Shown piece by piece: positions 44,779-54,092 of a DNA stretch of 64,000 bases; the first letter of the stretch is position 1; every line of letters begins with the position of its first letter. The stretch lies in the NCBI RefSeq assembly GCF_040008265.1, contig NZ_CP155620.1:992001-1056000 (forward strand). The letters run 5' to 3'. Source of the DNA: Campylobacter sp. CCS1377. Its GTDB lineage: Bacteria; Campylobacterota; Campylobacteria; Campylobacterales; Campylobacteraceae. The notes beneath the pieces are model-generated. The model made no database searches, was not told the DNA's origin, and saw only the letters and a list, made by a program, of their open reading frames with translations. Position numbers and translations under genes: made by a program.

Positions 44779-46968
44779 TTAATCCTTTTTTAAAAAATGC
44801 ACCATTTGTCCTAAGGCTATGGAACTATCATTACAAGGAAATTTTAAAGGCACAAAAAAGTTAAAATTTTTAGCTTTTAAAATTTCAAGCAAGGTTTTAT
44901 TTTGAAAAACTCCGCCACTTAAAAGTACTTTTAAATCATAATTTTTACTAAATTCCACAATGAAATTTGCCAAGGCATTAAACATTCCTGTAATTGCCTT
45001 TATTTTATCATCTTTTAAAGCTCCGATGATTAATTCTTTAAAATCAATTTCTCCATCTTTAATCAAAATTTCATAAGAAAAGTTTAAATTTTCATCATAA
45101 AATGCTTCACACATTAAGCCAATTTGTGCTTCGTAAGAAATTTTTTCTATATCAAAAACTATACTCCCAAAAGCGTCAATTATGCGTCCTAAAGAACTTG
45201 TTTGAAGTGTAGAACTTTCATAAATTTTCTTAAGATTTTCTAGTTTTATTTTAGGAATTTTTGCTAAAAAATGCGAAGCTTTTTCTTCTAAATCATACGC
45301 CCAAATAAGACTTAAGGCTAAATTTTGTATATTTTTTATATCGCTATTAATAAGTTTAAAGCTTTTAAAATGCGCAATTCTTTCATATTCTTTTAAATTA
45401 GCTTTGAAAATTTCACCACCCCAAATACTTTTATCATCGCCATAACCCGTGCCATCAAAGATAAAACCAAGTGCTTTTTCATCTTTGATAAATTCTTTTT
45501 CATACTCAAAATAAACAGCACAAAAATGTGCATAATGGTGCTGAATTTTATAAGTATTTTGAAATTCTTTTGCATAGCTAAAATTTGGGTGCTTATCACA
45601 AAGAATTTGATCAAATTTTAAATCATAACTTTGTTTAAAAAAATCAAGCAAAGAAAAAAATCTCTCATACACATCAACACTTTTTAAATCCCCTATATAA
45701 GGAGAAAGTAAAAGTTTATTTTCATAAAAAATCACAAATTCATTTTTAAGCTCAGCCCCCAAAGCTAAAAAAGTGCCTTTTTTTTCACTTTTAAAATCCA
45801 AATACATAGGATTTAAACCCCTTGAGGTGCGTAAAAACATAGTTTTTCCATCTATCACTTGCACTATGCTATCATCGCTTGCATTATGAATTTCTCTATT
45901 ATAGTCTAAATAAAAATCAAAAACATTGCCAAGTTTTAAAAGTAAATTTTTCTCATCTTTTATAATACTTTCACCACTTAAATTTGCACTTGTAGCGACT
46001 AAAACGCCTTTAAAATGTTTAAAAAGTAAAAGATGAAGCGGAGTATAAGCTAACGTAATGCCCAGTTTATCAACATCAGGTGCGATTAAAGAAAAAGCTT
46101 TTTTGGCTTTTAAAATCACAATAGGCGCTAAAATAGATTTTAAAAGTTTTTCTTCGTTTTCATCAATAAAACAAAGCTTTTTAGCCTCATCTATATTCTC
46201 ACACATCAAAGCAAAGGGCTTTTTAGGGCGATTTTTTCTAAGTCTTAATTCTTTTAAAGCATTTTCATTAAAGGCATCGCACATCAAATGAAAGCCGCCC
46301 ATTCCTTTGATGGCTAAAATTTTACCTTGTTTTAAAAGCTTAGCACATTTTTTAAAAGCCTTTTCATCGTGGGCTAAAACTTCGCCCTTTTTATTTTTCA
46401 AAAAAATATCTATTTTACATTTAGGACAACTAATAGGTTGTGCATGAAAACGCCTATTTTTGGGATCTTCGTATTCACTTTTACAAAACTCACACATTGG
46501 CAGTTTTTCCATAGTCGTATTTGCTCTATCATAAGGAAGGTTTTTTATAATGCTAAATCTTGGCCCGCAATGCGTACAAGTAATAAAAGGATACAAAAAA
46601 CGCTTATTTTTTTTATCAAAAAATTCTTTTTTACACTCATTGCAAAGTGCAAAATCACTAAGCATTGGCACACTTTTAGCATTAGAAAGCGAATTTTCTA
46701 TACTAAAATTTGTGTATTTTTTTAGCTTTACTTGTGAAATTTCAATGCTATCTATCCTTGCTAAAGGGGGTAAATTTTCTTTTAACAAAAAAATAAATTT
46801 TTCGCATTTTTCTTTGGTGCAAGAAAGAACAATCTCCACACCAAAACCATCATTTTTAACCTCTCCAAAAAACTTTAAATTTAAGGCAAGTTCATAAACT
46901 TTTGGGCGAAATCCTACCCCTTGAACAAGCCCAGAAATTCTTATCTTATATCCAAAGTGGCACATCAC
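44779..46968 (-). CDS. hypF: Carbamoyltransferase HypF
   Basis: 729 residues. The acylphosphatase domain carries VQGVGFRP (about 15-22). Two zinc fingers follow (CNEC/CTHC and CEFC/CPKC, about 109-188), then a YrdC-like nucleotide-binding domain (about 200-380, IKGMGGFHL) and a Kae1-like C-terminal domain with DGTGYGDD (about 503) and LSGGVFQN (about 684). It makes carbamoyl-AMP from carbamoyl phosphate and loads the HypE C-terminal Cys for the cyanide ligands. It overlaps the upstream 507-residue gene by 23 bases. Confidence 0.97.
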   Translation of the reverse strand: MMCHFGYKIRISGLVQGVGFRPKVYELALNLKFFGEVKNDGFGVEIVLSCTKEKCEKFIFLLKENLPPLARIDSIEISQVKLKKYTNFSIENSLSNAKSVPMLSDFALCNECKKEFFDKKNKRFLYPFITCTHCGPRFSIIKNLPYDRANTTMEKLPMCEFCKSEYEDPKNRRFHAQPISCPKCKIDIFLKNKKGEVLAHDEKAFKKCAKLLKQGKILAIKGMGGFHLMCDAFNENALKELRLRKNRPKKPFALMCENIDEAKKLCFIDENEEKLLKSILAPIVILKAKKAFSLIAPDVDKLGITLAYTPLHLLLFKHFKGVLVATSANLSGESIIKDEKNLLLKLGNVFDFYLDYNREIHNASDDSIVQVIDGKTMFLRTSRGLNPMYLDFKSEKKGTFLALGAELKNEFVIFYENKLLLSPYIGDLKSVDVYERFFSLLDFFKQSYDLKFDQILCDKHPNFSYAKEFQNTYKIQHHYAHFCAVYFEYEKEFIKDEKALGFIFDGTGYGDDKSIWGGEIFKANLKEYERIAHFKSFKLINSDIKNIQNLALSLIWAYDLEEKASHFLAKIPKIKLENLKKIYESSTLQTSSLGRIIDAFGSIVFDIEKISYEAQIGLMCEAFYDENLNFSYEILIKDGEIDFKELIIGALKDDKIKAITGMFNALANFIVEFSKNYDLKVLLSGGVFQNKTLLEILKAKNFNFFVPLKFPCNDSSIALGQMVHFLKKD

Positions 46969-48469
46969 TTAACTGACAATTTTTAAGGTGTTTTAAAGTA
47001 TTTTTAAGTAAAGCTTTATGCTCAAACAAAGATCCACTAACAACAGCTATCTCACACTGCTTTTTCTCTCTTAAATCATCATACACATCGCGCAAGAAAT
47101 AAGCCAAACTCTCCACCGCTCCATAAGCGATATTTGCATTATCAACCCCAGCTAACATGAAACTCATAACCGAACGCAAAGTCCTTGTATAATCAAAGCT
47201 TTTATCTTCTTTAAAACGATAATCAATCTTTACTCCACGTGGCATTTTTGACTCATCGGCAATTTCTAAAAGCATATCCGCAGCCTTTTTTAAATTTTCA
47301 TCCAAATTTAGCACCCTGCCCACCAAACCAAGCAAAGAATAAAAATTATTTTTTAGCTCGAAATTTTCATCTAAAAGCGGAAATTCTTTAGCAAAATTTT
47401 CTAAAAGCCTTGCGCCAATTTCATCTTTTCTGATTTCTTCGTAAAGCTCTTTAGAATCTTTTGGTAAAGAAAGTTTAAGTAAATTCAACTCTTTATTTAC
47501 AAGCAAAATATCATCATAATTTTTACTGAGTTCTAAAATCAAAGCCCTTTCATCAAAACGACTTAAAATATAAGAAATTCTTGCCATATTTTTATCAGTT
47601 TTTGAAAAAATAAGCTCTTTAGCTTTTGGGTTAATAAACTCAAAGCCCTCCAAAACGACGATATTATCATCTAAACTCATAATTTCAAAATCATTTTGAT
47701 AATCTTGAATTTTTTTAACACTTAAAAACTTATACTCATTTTGAAAAAGTTTAAGTCCTAAGGCAAAGCTAAATAAATCCTTTGCTAGCCTTAGTTTAAA
47801 ATCACTAAAATCAAGATTGTGATTTTTTCTAAACATAACATTTAATCTTAATTTCATCAAAGGCTTTTCCAAACTTGCAAGAAGTTTTAAATTTTCGTTA
47901 GAACAAATAAAAATTGAATTGATCGCTTTTATATCACAAGGCAGTAAAAAATCACAATCAAATTTATTGTTAAATAAAGCAAATTCATAAATACCTTTAT
48001 CATCTTTAAGATAAATACCTTTTTCTTGAATTAACAAATCAAAGGCTTTTTTTAGCAAATCATTAAAATTTTCTTCATTGATTTTATAAAATTCATTTAA
48101 ATCACTTGAAAATTCACACTCACAAAACACGCCCCATTCATTGGTTAGAAGTTCTTTTTTTTCTGCATAAGTGCTTGAATTTTTATGTGTCAAATAAGCA
48201 AATTTAGTAAATTTTTCCTCTTTAAAATTGCAAAAAATATCAAAATCTTCGCCCGTACTCACATCAAATTTCCTTAAAAAAATACTATTACTTATGTTTT
48301 GCAAAGAATCACAAAAAGTCTTTAGTTCTTGCTCATTACCTTTAATTTGAAGTTTATAAGTATTTTGATTTTTTGTAAAATTATATGTATAATTTTTAGC
48401 ATAATTTTGCAAAATATATTCAAAAATATCATTATCTGCTGTGTATTCAAAACTAAAATTTAAAACCAA
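46946..48469 (-). CDS. HypF-like protein heading the hyp operon
   Basis: 507 residues, TTG start with AAGG upstream. The N-terminus (FSFEYTADNDIFEYIL and the strand around KLQIKG) could be an acylphosphatase-like fold. The C-terminus NIAYGAVESLAYFL...AVVSGSLFEHKALL aligns by eye with the end of HypF (FNALANFIVEF...VLLSGGVFQNKTLL), the Kae1-like region. The zinc fingers and the VQGVGFR motif are missing. It overlaps hypF by 23 bases and is the first gene of the operon, so a role in hydrogenase maturation is likely, perhaps as a diverged HypF paralogue without full activity. A homologue occupies the same place in C. jejuni as an uncharacterised protein. Confidence 0.6.
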   Translation of the reverse strand: MVLNFSFEYTADNDIFEYILQNYAKNYTYNFTKNQNTYKLQIKGNEQELKTFCDSLQNISNSIFLRKFDVSTGEDFDIFCNFKEEKFTKFAYLTHKNSSTYAEKKELLTNEWGVFCECEFSSDLNEFYKINEENFNDLLKKAFDLLIQEKGIYLKDDKGIYEFALFNNKFDCDFLLPCDIKAINSIFICSNENLKLLASLEKPLMKLRLNVMFRKNHNLDFSDFKLRLAKDLFSFALGLKLFQNEYKFLSVKKIQDYQNDFEIMSLDDNIVVLEGFEFINPKAKELIFSKTDKNMARISYILSRFDERALILELSKNYDDILLVNKELNLLKLSLPKDSKELYEEIRKDEIGARLLENFAKEFPLLDENFELKNNFYSLLGLVGRVLNLDENLKKAADMLLEIADESKMPRGVKIDYRFKEDKSFDYTRTLRSVMSFMLAGVDNANIAYGAVESLAYFLRDVYDDLREKKQCEIAVVSGSLFEHKALLKNTLKHLKNCQLSDVPLWI

Positions 48470-48598
48470 TTTGTTACCTTTTTTTAAAATAAATTTTTAT
48501 AGTAACAAATATGAGCTTAAAAAGTCTTAGTTTTTTCAAAAGCTTTTACTTAGTAGATGTTAAATTTTTAAATTAGATGAAAAAAATCGAATAAAAAG

Positions 48599-48673
48599 TG
48601 GAGCGGGAAACGAGATTCGAACTCGCGACCCCAACCTTGGCAAGGTTGTGCTCTACCCCTGAGCTATTCCCGC
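48599..48673 (-). tRNA. tRNA-Gly(GCC)
   Basis: Acceptor arms GCGGGAA/TTCCCGC pair fully, discriminator T, encoded CCA at 48599-48601. The T-arm contains GAGTTCGAATCTC, the anticodon loop reads TTGCCAA with anticodon GCC, and the D-loop has AGGGGTAGAG. Confidence 0.97.
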
Positions 48674-49258
48674 AAAATAAAGTTCTAATTCTATCAAAAT
48701 AAACTTAAAAATATTTGAAGTATATACTTTTAGACAGACAAATTTATCAAGTGTTACACACCATTCTGAGTCTTTGATGAGGGATTTAAGCAATTCTTCA
48801 TCTCCTAAATAATAAACGCAACATCTTCTGTTATCCTACAAGGAGTAATTTTGTGATTCTAAGTAAAACAAAAGCACTAAGCGACTTTTGTCATCCTAAA
48901 GGAACAAGGCGACTGAAGGATATCTATTTAAAAAGTTGGTTATTAAAAATAGTTGTAACGCATAAAGATTCTTTGTGTTGCTATATCCACTCAGAACATT
49001 TAGCACTTTTATCATCTTTTTTCAAGGCGTATTATATAGCAGGGCTTATAACTTAAAACTTGAGTGTATTAATTTTACTGAGGCAAAATAATATTATGAG
49101 CTATAAGTTGTTTGTAAATTCTTTAAGAATCATAAATCTTTATAATTTTTAACACAAATAGCCCTATTTATATAAACTTTTCCTTGATTAATAGGCGAAT
49201 TTGACTAATTTAATTTTAATTTTATACAGAGTTAAAATTTACATATTTCAAAACAATA
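48674..49258. other. Gene-poor gap between tRNA-Gly and the rhomboid gene
   Basis: 585 bases. A short open frame (48853-49056, plus strand) has GGAG upstream, but its composition is poor and it has no recognisable domain; I do not call it a gene. The bases just after 48674 contain an AT-rich minus-strand region that probably drives the tRNA. Otherwise nothing is supported. Confidence 0.5.
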
Positions 49259-49786
49259 TTATCTTCGTTGCAAAAAACCAATTCTAGCCAAAATATATCC
49301 ACAAACAAAACCAAAAATATGCCCATACCAAGCAATATTAACACCCATTAACAAAGGCAAAAAGCTTATCAGTAAAATGGCAATAAGCAAACCTTTTAAG
49401 CTATTCTTATCTAAAAAAGCATAATAACCCATCAAAACACAAATTGCCCCACTAGCTCCAACAACATTAACAACTTCTTGAGTCATTGTAAATTCAAAAT
49501 AAATATAAACAAAACTCAGCAAAGAACACAATAAACCACCCAAAAAATACAAAACAAAAAATTTCATAGCTCCAAGCCATCTTTCTAAAATGGTGCCAAA
49601 TTGATACAAAACCATCATATTTAAAATCAAATGAGTTAAATTTGCATGGATAAACATAGAGCTTAAAACTTGCCAATAATAAGCCTTTTCAAGCATTAAA
49701 AGATTTAGACCAAAATAAGCATTATAAGCACTAGAAATAAGTAAAAAACATAAAATATTTATAGCAATTAAAACAATGACCGCCAT
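49259..49786 (-). CDS. Rhomboid-family intramembrane serine protease
   Basis: A 175-residue protein with six membrane helices. Motifs: HANLTHLILNMMVL in the second helix region, GASGAI with the catalytic serine, and WYGHIFGFVCGY with the catalytic histidine. It would cleave membrane-spanning substrates inside the inner membrane. It is the last gene of the nadK-mrdA operon, its start adjoining the end of mrdA. Substrate unknown. Confidence 0.85.
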   Translation of the reverse strand: MAVIVLIAINILCFLLISSAYNAYFGLNLLMLEKAYYWQVLSSMFIHANLTHLILNMMVLYQFGTILERWLGAMKFFVLYFLGGLLCSLLSFVYIYFEFTMTQEVVNVVGASGAICVLMGYYAFLDKNSLKGLLIAILLISFLPLLMGVNIAWYGHIFGFVCGYILARIGFLQRR

Positions 49787-51585
49787 TAATTTTTCCTTTG
49801 TAAATAACCCATTTCAATGAGTTTTTCATAAATTTTAGCACTTATAGGACCTGCAGAAAGACTGCGTCCTCCATGTTCGACAAGAACAGTAACTACATAT
49901 TTAGGATTTTGATAAGGTGCATAACTTGTAATCCACGCATGCGATCTTAAATAATATTTAAAATCTTCTTCTTTTATCCTTTGTTTTTCGGCTTGAGAAA
50001 ATCCAACCACTTGGGCTGTTCCTGTTTTGGCTGCTACAGTTAAAGGAAGATCTTTATAATAGCGATAGGCTGTGCCACCTTGCTCATTTGCCACTTCATA
50101 CATAGCCTGTCTGATAAGCGGAAGTTGGGACTTTTCAAAAACATTGAAAATTTCTTCTTTTTGCTTACTTTGAGTTAAATTATTATCAATACTTTTAAGT
50201 AAAGTAGGAGTAATCTCTACGCCTTTAGCTATAGCAGCGGTATATTTTGCCACTTGCATAGGAGTAACCAAAAAATTACCCTGTCCTATGCTAGTATTTA
50301 AAGTTTCTCCTTGATACCAAGGTTGATTAAATTTAAGCATTTTCCATTCTCTACTTGGTACGGTTCCCACAAATTCATTAGGCAAATCTACTCCAGTTTT
50401 TACCCCAAAACCTATGCGACTCATCATGGAGCTGATTTGATCAATGCCAACCCTAAGTCCAGCCTCATAAAAATATACATCACAACTTCCCTTAATGGCA
50501 GATTTTAAATCTACTTGTTTATGTCCTGCACGATTCCAACATCTAAAATTTCTGCCACCAAGCTCTATAGAGCCTGAACAAAAAAATTGGGTAGAGGCAT
50601 TAATATTTTCTTGTCCCATAAAAGATAAACCCACACCCATTTTCACAACCGAACCAGGAGGATAAAGACCATTGACTAATTTATTGGTAAAAGGATGATC
50701 AAGGCTATTGGATAGCTTTTTCCACTCGGCTACAGAAATTCCTGTAACAAAAGGGTTTAGATCGTATTCTGGGAAACTCCCTGCTGCTAAAATGCTACCA
50801 TCTTCTAAATTCATTACAATGGCTGTTCCAGCGTTATCTGAAAAAAGTTTAGCAAGATATTCTTGTAACTCTATATCAATGCTTAATTGTATATCTTTTG
50901 AATTAGCCTGTTTATAAAAAAGCTCCCCAAGCTCTTGATTTAAAGCATTTACCTTAACTTGCCTTACTCCTTTTTCACCTTGCAAAACTTCGTTATAATA
51001 AAGCTCTACCCCACTTTTTCCAATGTAATTAGTCAGTTTAGCAATTTCATTTTCGCTAATATCATTTAAGCTTACTTTACCAACATAACCAATGATATGA
51101 CTAGCTAAAGCCTTATAGGGATATTGTCTTTTTACGGCTGGTTTTATTCTGATATTTTCCCTTAAATTCAATCTTGAAAAATGCGGTATCATAGTCGCAT
51201 AATCTATAAAATCTACAACTTCTACATAATCTTGATTATAATAAGAGTCATTTTTTTTATAGGTTCTATAAAGCACAGTAGCATTTAAATCTTTAAAAGT
51301 ATTTGTTAGCTCCTCGATCTCATGTTGTAAAAGAGCATACGAAGACTTTCTTAAACTTAAATATGGCTTAATTGAGATACTAAAACCCAAATCATTGGTC
51401 GCTAAAAGTTTGCCATTTGCATCCGAGATTTCACCTCGCACTGGAGCAAGAAACTGTGTTTTAATAGCGTTTTGTTGCGCCATTTCTTCATAATATACAT
51501 TTGATTTAATGCTTAAGTAATAAATTCTTGATAAAAGCAAAATAAAAAATATGATAATAAAAATTATCACTACGCGCATTCTCAT
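49786..51585 (-). CDS. mrdA: Penicillin-binding protein 2 (elongasome transpeptidase)
   Basis: A 599-residue class B PBP. N-terminal membrane anchor (about 5-23), dimerisation/pedestal domain, then the transpeptidase domain with PGSVVK (catalytic Ser about 311), SCD as the SxN-type motif, and KTGTAQ (about 519). It crosslinks side-wall peptidoglycan with RodA and MreC. Homologue of the gene named pbpC in C. jejuni annotation. It overlaps the upstream membrane-protein gene by one base. Confidence 0.95.
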   Translation of the reverse strand: MRMRVVIIFIIIFFILLLSRIYYLSIKSNVYYEEMAQQNAIKTQFLAPVRGEISDANGKLLATNDLGFSISIKPYLSLRKSSYALLQHEIEELTNTFKDLNATVLYRTYKKNDSYYNQDYVEVVDFIDYATMIPHFSRLNLRENIRIKPAVKRQYPYKALASHIIGYVGKVSLNDISENEIAKLTNYIGKSGVELYYNEVLQGEKGVRQVKVNALNQELGELFYKQANSKDIQLSIDIELQEYLAKLFSDNAGTAIVMNLEDGSILAAGSFPEYDLNPFVTGISVAEWKKLSNSLDHPFTNKLVNGLYPPGSVVKMGVGLSFMGQENINASTQFFCSGSIELGGRNFRCWNRAGHKQVDLKSAIKGSCDVYFYEAGLRVGIDQISSMMSRIGFGVKTGVDLPNEFVGTVPSREWKMLKFNQPWYQGETLNTSIGQGNFLVTPMQVAKYTAAIAKGVEITPTLLKSIDNNLTQSKQKEEIFNVFEKSQLPLIRQAMYEVANEQGGTAYRYYKDLPLTVAAKTGTAQVVGFSQAEKQRIKEEDFKYYLRSHAWITSYAPYQNPKYVVTVLVEHGGRSLSAGPISAKIYEKLIEMGYLQRKN

Positions 51586-52082
51586 TACAACTTATCCTTA
51601 AAAAACACATAAGAAATATAAGATTCTATAATAATAAAAATCAAATATTCAAAACTTAAATCTTTAATGCTTTTATTATCAATATAAGACAAAACCGCAT
51701 CAAATAAATAAACAAAAACATAAGCATTAACAACAAAAATCACAGGAACTAATTTTCCAATTTTTAAATTTGTTTTTATCCAATCCGCACAAACATAATA
51801 AAAAACAAAAAAAGCAATCCAAGATGAAAAAATATAAAAATTATGCACTATATCTATAAATACCAAATAAGCTAAAGCAAAATACCACCTAAAATCAAGC
51901 TGATATAAGCTTTTTTCTTGCTCTTTTAGCAAATAACACATATAACAAAAAAGCACTCCAAATAAAATAGGCATGTAGGCAAAAATTGAAGTAAAAATTT
52001 GATATACAACAAAAAAGCCAAGTAAAACAATATAACCAACAATAGAAGCATTATCATAGCTTTTATATTTTTTTTCCATCAT
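51585..52082 (-). CDS. Integral membrane protein, MreD-like by position
   Basis: 165 residues with about five or six membrane segments and few charged loops. Its place directly before mrdA and its size match MreD, the rod-shape membrane protein, but sequence conservation is too weak to be certain. Start overlaps the engB stop (ATGA). Confidence 0.6.
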   Translation of the reverse strand: MMEKKYKSYDNASIVGYIVLLGFFVVYQIFTSIFAYMPILFGVLFCYMCYLLKEQEKSLYQLDFRWYFALAYLVFIDIVHNFYIFSSWIAFFVFYYVCADWIKTNLKIGKLVPVIFVVNAYVFVYLFDAVLSYIDNKSIKDLSFEYLIFIIIESYISYVFFKDKL

Positions 52083-52666
52083 AAGCCCAAAGCCTTATCA
52101 ATAATGGTTTTTTCCAGAATTTCCAATCCTATTTTCTTTGAATTTGATACAAATAAAGAATCTGGATATAATTTTTTAAGCTTGGCTTTTTGACTTTGAT
52201 TTAATTTATCTATTTTAGTAAAAACCTTAAGAATTTCTTGATCTTCTCGAAGAAAGCTTTTTAAGTAAATATCAACTTCTGTGTCGATATCTAAATCAAA
52301 ATGCCTACAATCTATCAAATGCACAAAAAGCTTAATGCTGGTTTGAAGCTTTAAAAATTCATCTAAATTTTTATTCCAAATTTCTTTTAAATTTTTCGAA
52401 ACTTTTGCATAACCAAATCCTGGTAAATCCACAAAAATTAAAGAAAATTTTTCCTCTTTTTTACATAAAACTTCAAAAAAATTTATAAGCTGGGTTTTAC
52501 CTGGAACGCTTGAACTTTTAGCCAATTGTTTTTGTTTGCACAAGGCATTAATTAAAGAGCTTTTTCCAACATTAGAACGCCCCAAAAAAGCCACTTGAGA
52601 ATGAGAACTTAAAAGCTCATAAGTAAATTTTGGTGCTGAAGTGATAAATTTGGCACTTAAAATCAT
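52079..52666 (-). CDS. engB: Ribosome-assembly GTPase EngB/YsxC
   Basis: 195 residues. G1 GRSNVGKSSLIN, G2 around SSVPGKTQ, G3 DLPGFGYA, G4 TKIDKL. Binds GTP and helps mature the large ribosomal subunit. Overlaps lptA by 4 bases. Confidence 0.95.
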   Translation of the reverse strand: MILSAKFITSAPKFTYELLSSHSQVAFLGRSNVGKSSLINALCKQKQLAKSSSVPGKTQLINFFEVLCKKEEKFSLIFVDLPGFGYAKVSKNLKEIWNKNLDEFLKLQTSIKLFVHLIDCRHFDLDIDTEVDIYLKSFLREDQEILKVFTKIDKLNQSQKAKLKKLYPDSLFVSNSKKIGLEILEKTIIDKALGL

Positions 52667-53124
52667 TTTTCTTCTACATCAAAAACAAATCTTATAGGTT
52701 TTTTATTAAAACTTTCTACCTTATAAATTTTTTGTTTTTTATCTACAATAATTTTATCGCCAAAAATTTTTCTTTTGGTTTCTAGCTCGATAATATAAGC
52801 ATTGCCTATGATTTCATAAATATCAGAATTCACATAATAAATAAATTTATCGCCACTTCCCTTATAGCTTTTATCTTTCAATCTCACTTCAAAACGAGCA
52901 TTTTGAGTAGCTTCATATCTTATAGGTTTTTTGTTTTTATCTGTGTAAATAACCACTTTATCCGAGTTTAACACATCTCCTTCTTTTTTAATGAACACAT
53001 TTCCACTCAGTATGCTTTGTCCGCTATTTTCATCTGAAAAAAAATTCATAGCCGTTACTTCAACCGGCGCTGCCTTCAAACCAAAAATCCCAAAAAACAA
53101 TAAAATTATTATTCGCCAAGCCAC
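52663..53124 (-). CDS. lptA: Lipooligosaccharide transport protein LptA
   Basis: A 153-residue protein with a signal peptide (RIIILLFFGIFGLKA, cleavage before APVEV), then a beta-jellyroll OstA domain with GNVFIKKEGDVLNSDKVVIYTD. It forms the periplasmic bridge carrying lipid A-core to the outer membrane. It overlaps lptC by 16 bases, the usual lptC-lptA order. Confidence 0.9.
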   Translation of the reverse strand: MAWRIIILLFFGIFGLKAAPVEVTAMNFFSDENSGQSILSGNVFIKKEGDVLNSDKVVIYTDKNKKPIRYEATQNARFEVRLKDKSYKGSGDKFIYYVNSDIYEIIGNAYIIELETKRKIFGDKIIVDKKQKIYKVESFNKKPIRFVFDVEEK

Positions 53125-53612
53125 GCTTTTGCTCCCATTATTTTTAATTTTTTATTTATCATATCGTATTCTAATTTTTGTCCGAAAATAATATCAGTGC
53201 CTTTATATACATAAAATTCCTTATCACTGGTAATATTTTTATCTTTAATATTATAAAAAACTTCTTGCGCATTGATGCGAGTTTGATTAATATCTTCATA
53301 ATTTACATTTCCCTGAAACTCGGCCTTATCTTCAAAAATATTTAAAACCAAACTACTTACATTATAATCAGGATAAAATGCTTTAAAATCATAAAAAACA
53401 TCTTTATCTTTATAGCGACTCCAACTTAATGCCATAAAACTAGAATTTACCGAACTTGAATTCAACTCATAAACAGTAATTTCATTAGCTTGAATATTTT
53501 TTATATCTAAATTATAAGACTTAAAATTAAACATATAAGGATCTTGAGTGCCTAAGATTGCCAAAATAATAGCAAATAAACTCATCAAAATCCCAAAGAT
53601 TTTTATAACCAA
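53109..53612 (-). CDS. lptC: Lipooligosaccharide export protein LptC
   Basis: 167 residues with an N-terminal anchor (about 4-20) and a periplasmic jellyroll domain with NVNYEDINQTRINAQEVFYN. It receives lipooligosaccharide from the LptBFG transporter and passes it to LptA. Weakly conserved in sequence; identified by fold pattern and by its place between kdsC and lptA. Overlaps kdsC by 10 bases. Confidence 0.85.
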   Translation of the reverse strand: MVIKIFGILMSLFAIILAILGTQDPYMFNFKSYNLDIKNIQANEITVYELNSSSVNSSFMALSWSRYKDKDVFYDFKAFYPDYNVSSLVLNIFEDKAEFQGNVNYEDINQTRINAQEVFYNIKDKNITSDKEFYVYKGTDIIFGQKLEYDMINKKLKIMGAKAWLGE

Positions 53613-54091
53613 AGTTTATTCCATTCTTCTTGCATATTATTTATATCAATAATTTTTTCTATCATTGCCGCTACGGCCGCTTTTCCACCATTTTGATTTA
53701 AAGTAAAATCTACTTTTAAAGCCTCATGTGCGTCATTGGGTTTGAAACTTAAACCCACCGCATCAAGCAATTTTAAATCATTATAATAATCTCCTATAGC
53801 AGCAACCTGACTAAATTCAAGCCTTAAATCTGCCAAAATTTCCTTAGCACAAGCAAGCTTATCTTTTACTCCTTGATAAAGCAAATCTATTTTTAAAGCC
53901 TTTGCGCGAAGTTCTACGCATTTTGAATTCCTACCTGTGATAATGGCTATTTTTTTACCAAGTTTAAGCCAAGCTTCAATGGCTGCACCATCTTTAACAT
54001 CAAATTCTTTTATTTCTTCACCGCTTGAAGTATAGATGATTTTTCCATCTGTCATACAGCCATCAATATCTAAAATAATCAATTCTATCAT
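53603..54091 (-). CDS. kdsC: KDO-8-phosphate phosphatase KdsC
   Basis: A 162-residue HAD-superfamily phosphatase without a cap domain: catalytic LDIDGCMTDG at the N-terminus, ITGR motif, and GDYYNDLKLL at the C-terminal metal site. It makes free KDO for lipooligosaccharide, which fits the following lptC-lptA genes. Confidence 0.93.
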   Translation of the reverse strand: MIELIILDIDGCMTDGKIIYTSSGEEIKEFDVKDGAAIEAWLKLGKKIAIITGRNSKCVELRAKALKIDLLYQGVKDKLACAKEILADLRLEFSQVAAIGDYYNDLKLLDAVGLSFKPNDAHEALKVDFTLNQNGGKAAVAAMIEKIIDINNMQEEWNKLWL

Positions 54092-54092
54092 T

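Noticed and set aside
46438-46897. Plus-strand open frames opposite hypF
   Set aside because: Shadows of hypF codon usage; the zinc-finger and acylphosphatase coding on the other strand is unambiguous.
48599-48673. tRNA-Gly as the partner of the att-like sequence at 2756
   Set aside because: Its 3' end differs (TTCGAATCTCGTTTCCCGCTCCA-type acceptor), so it cannot be the source of the fragment.
48853-49056. 67-codon open frame after tRNA-Gly with GGAG upstream
   Set aside because: Amino acid composition is untypical, no neighbours to couple with, no recognisable domain; likely chance or remnant.
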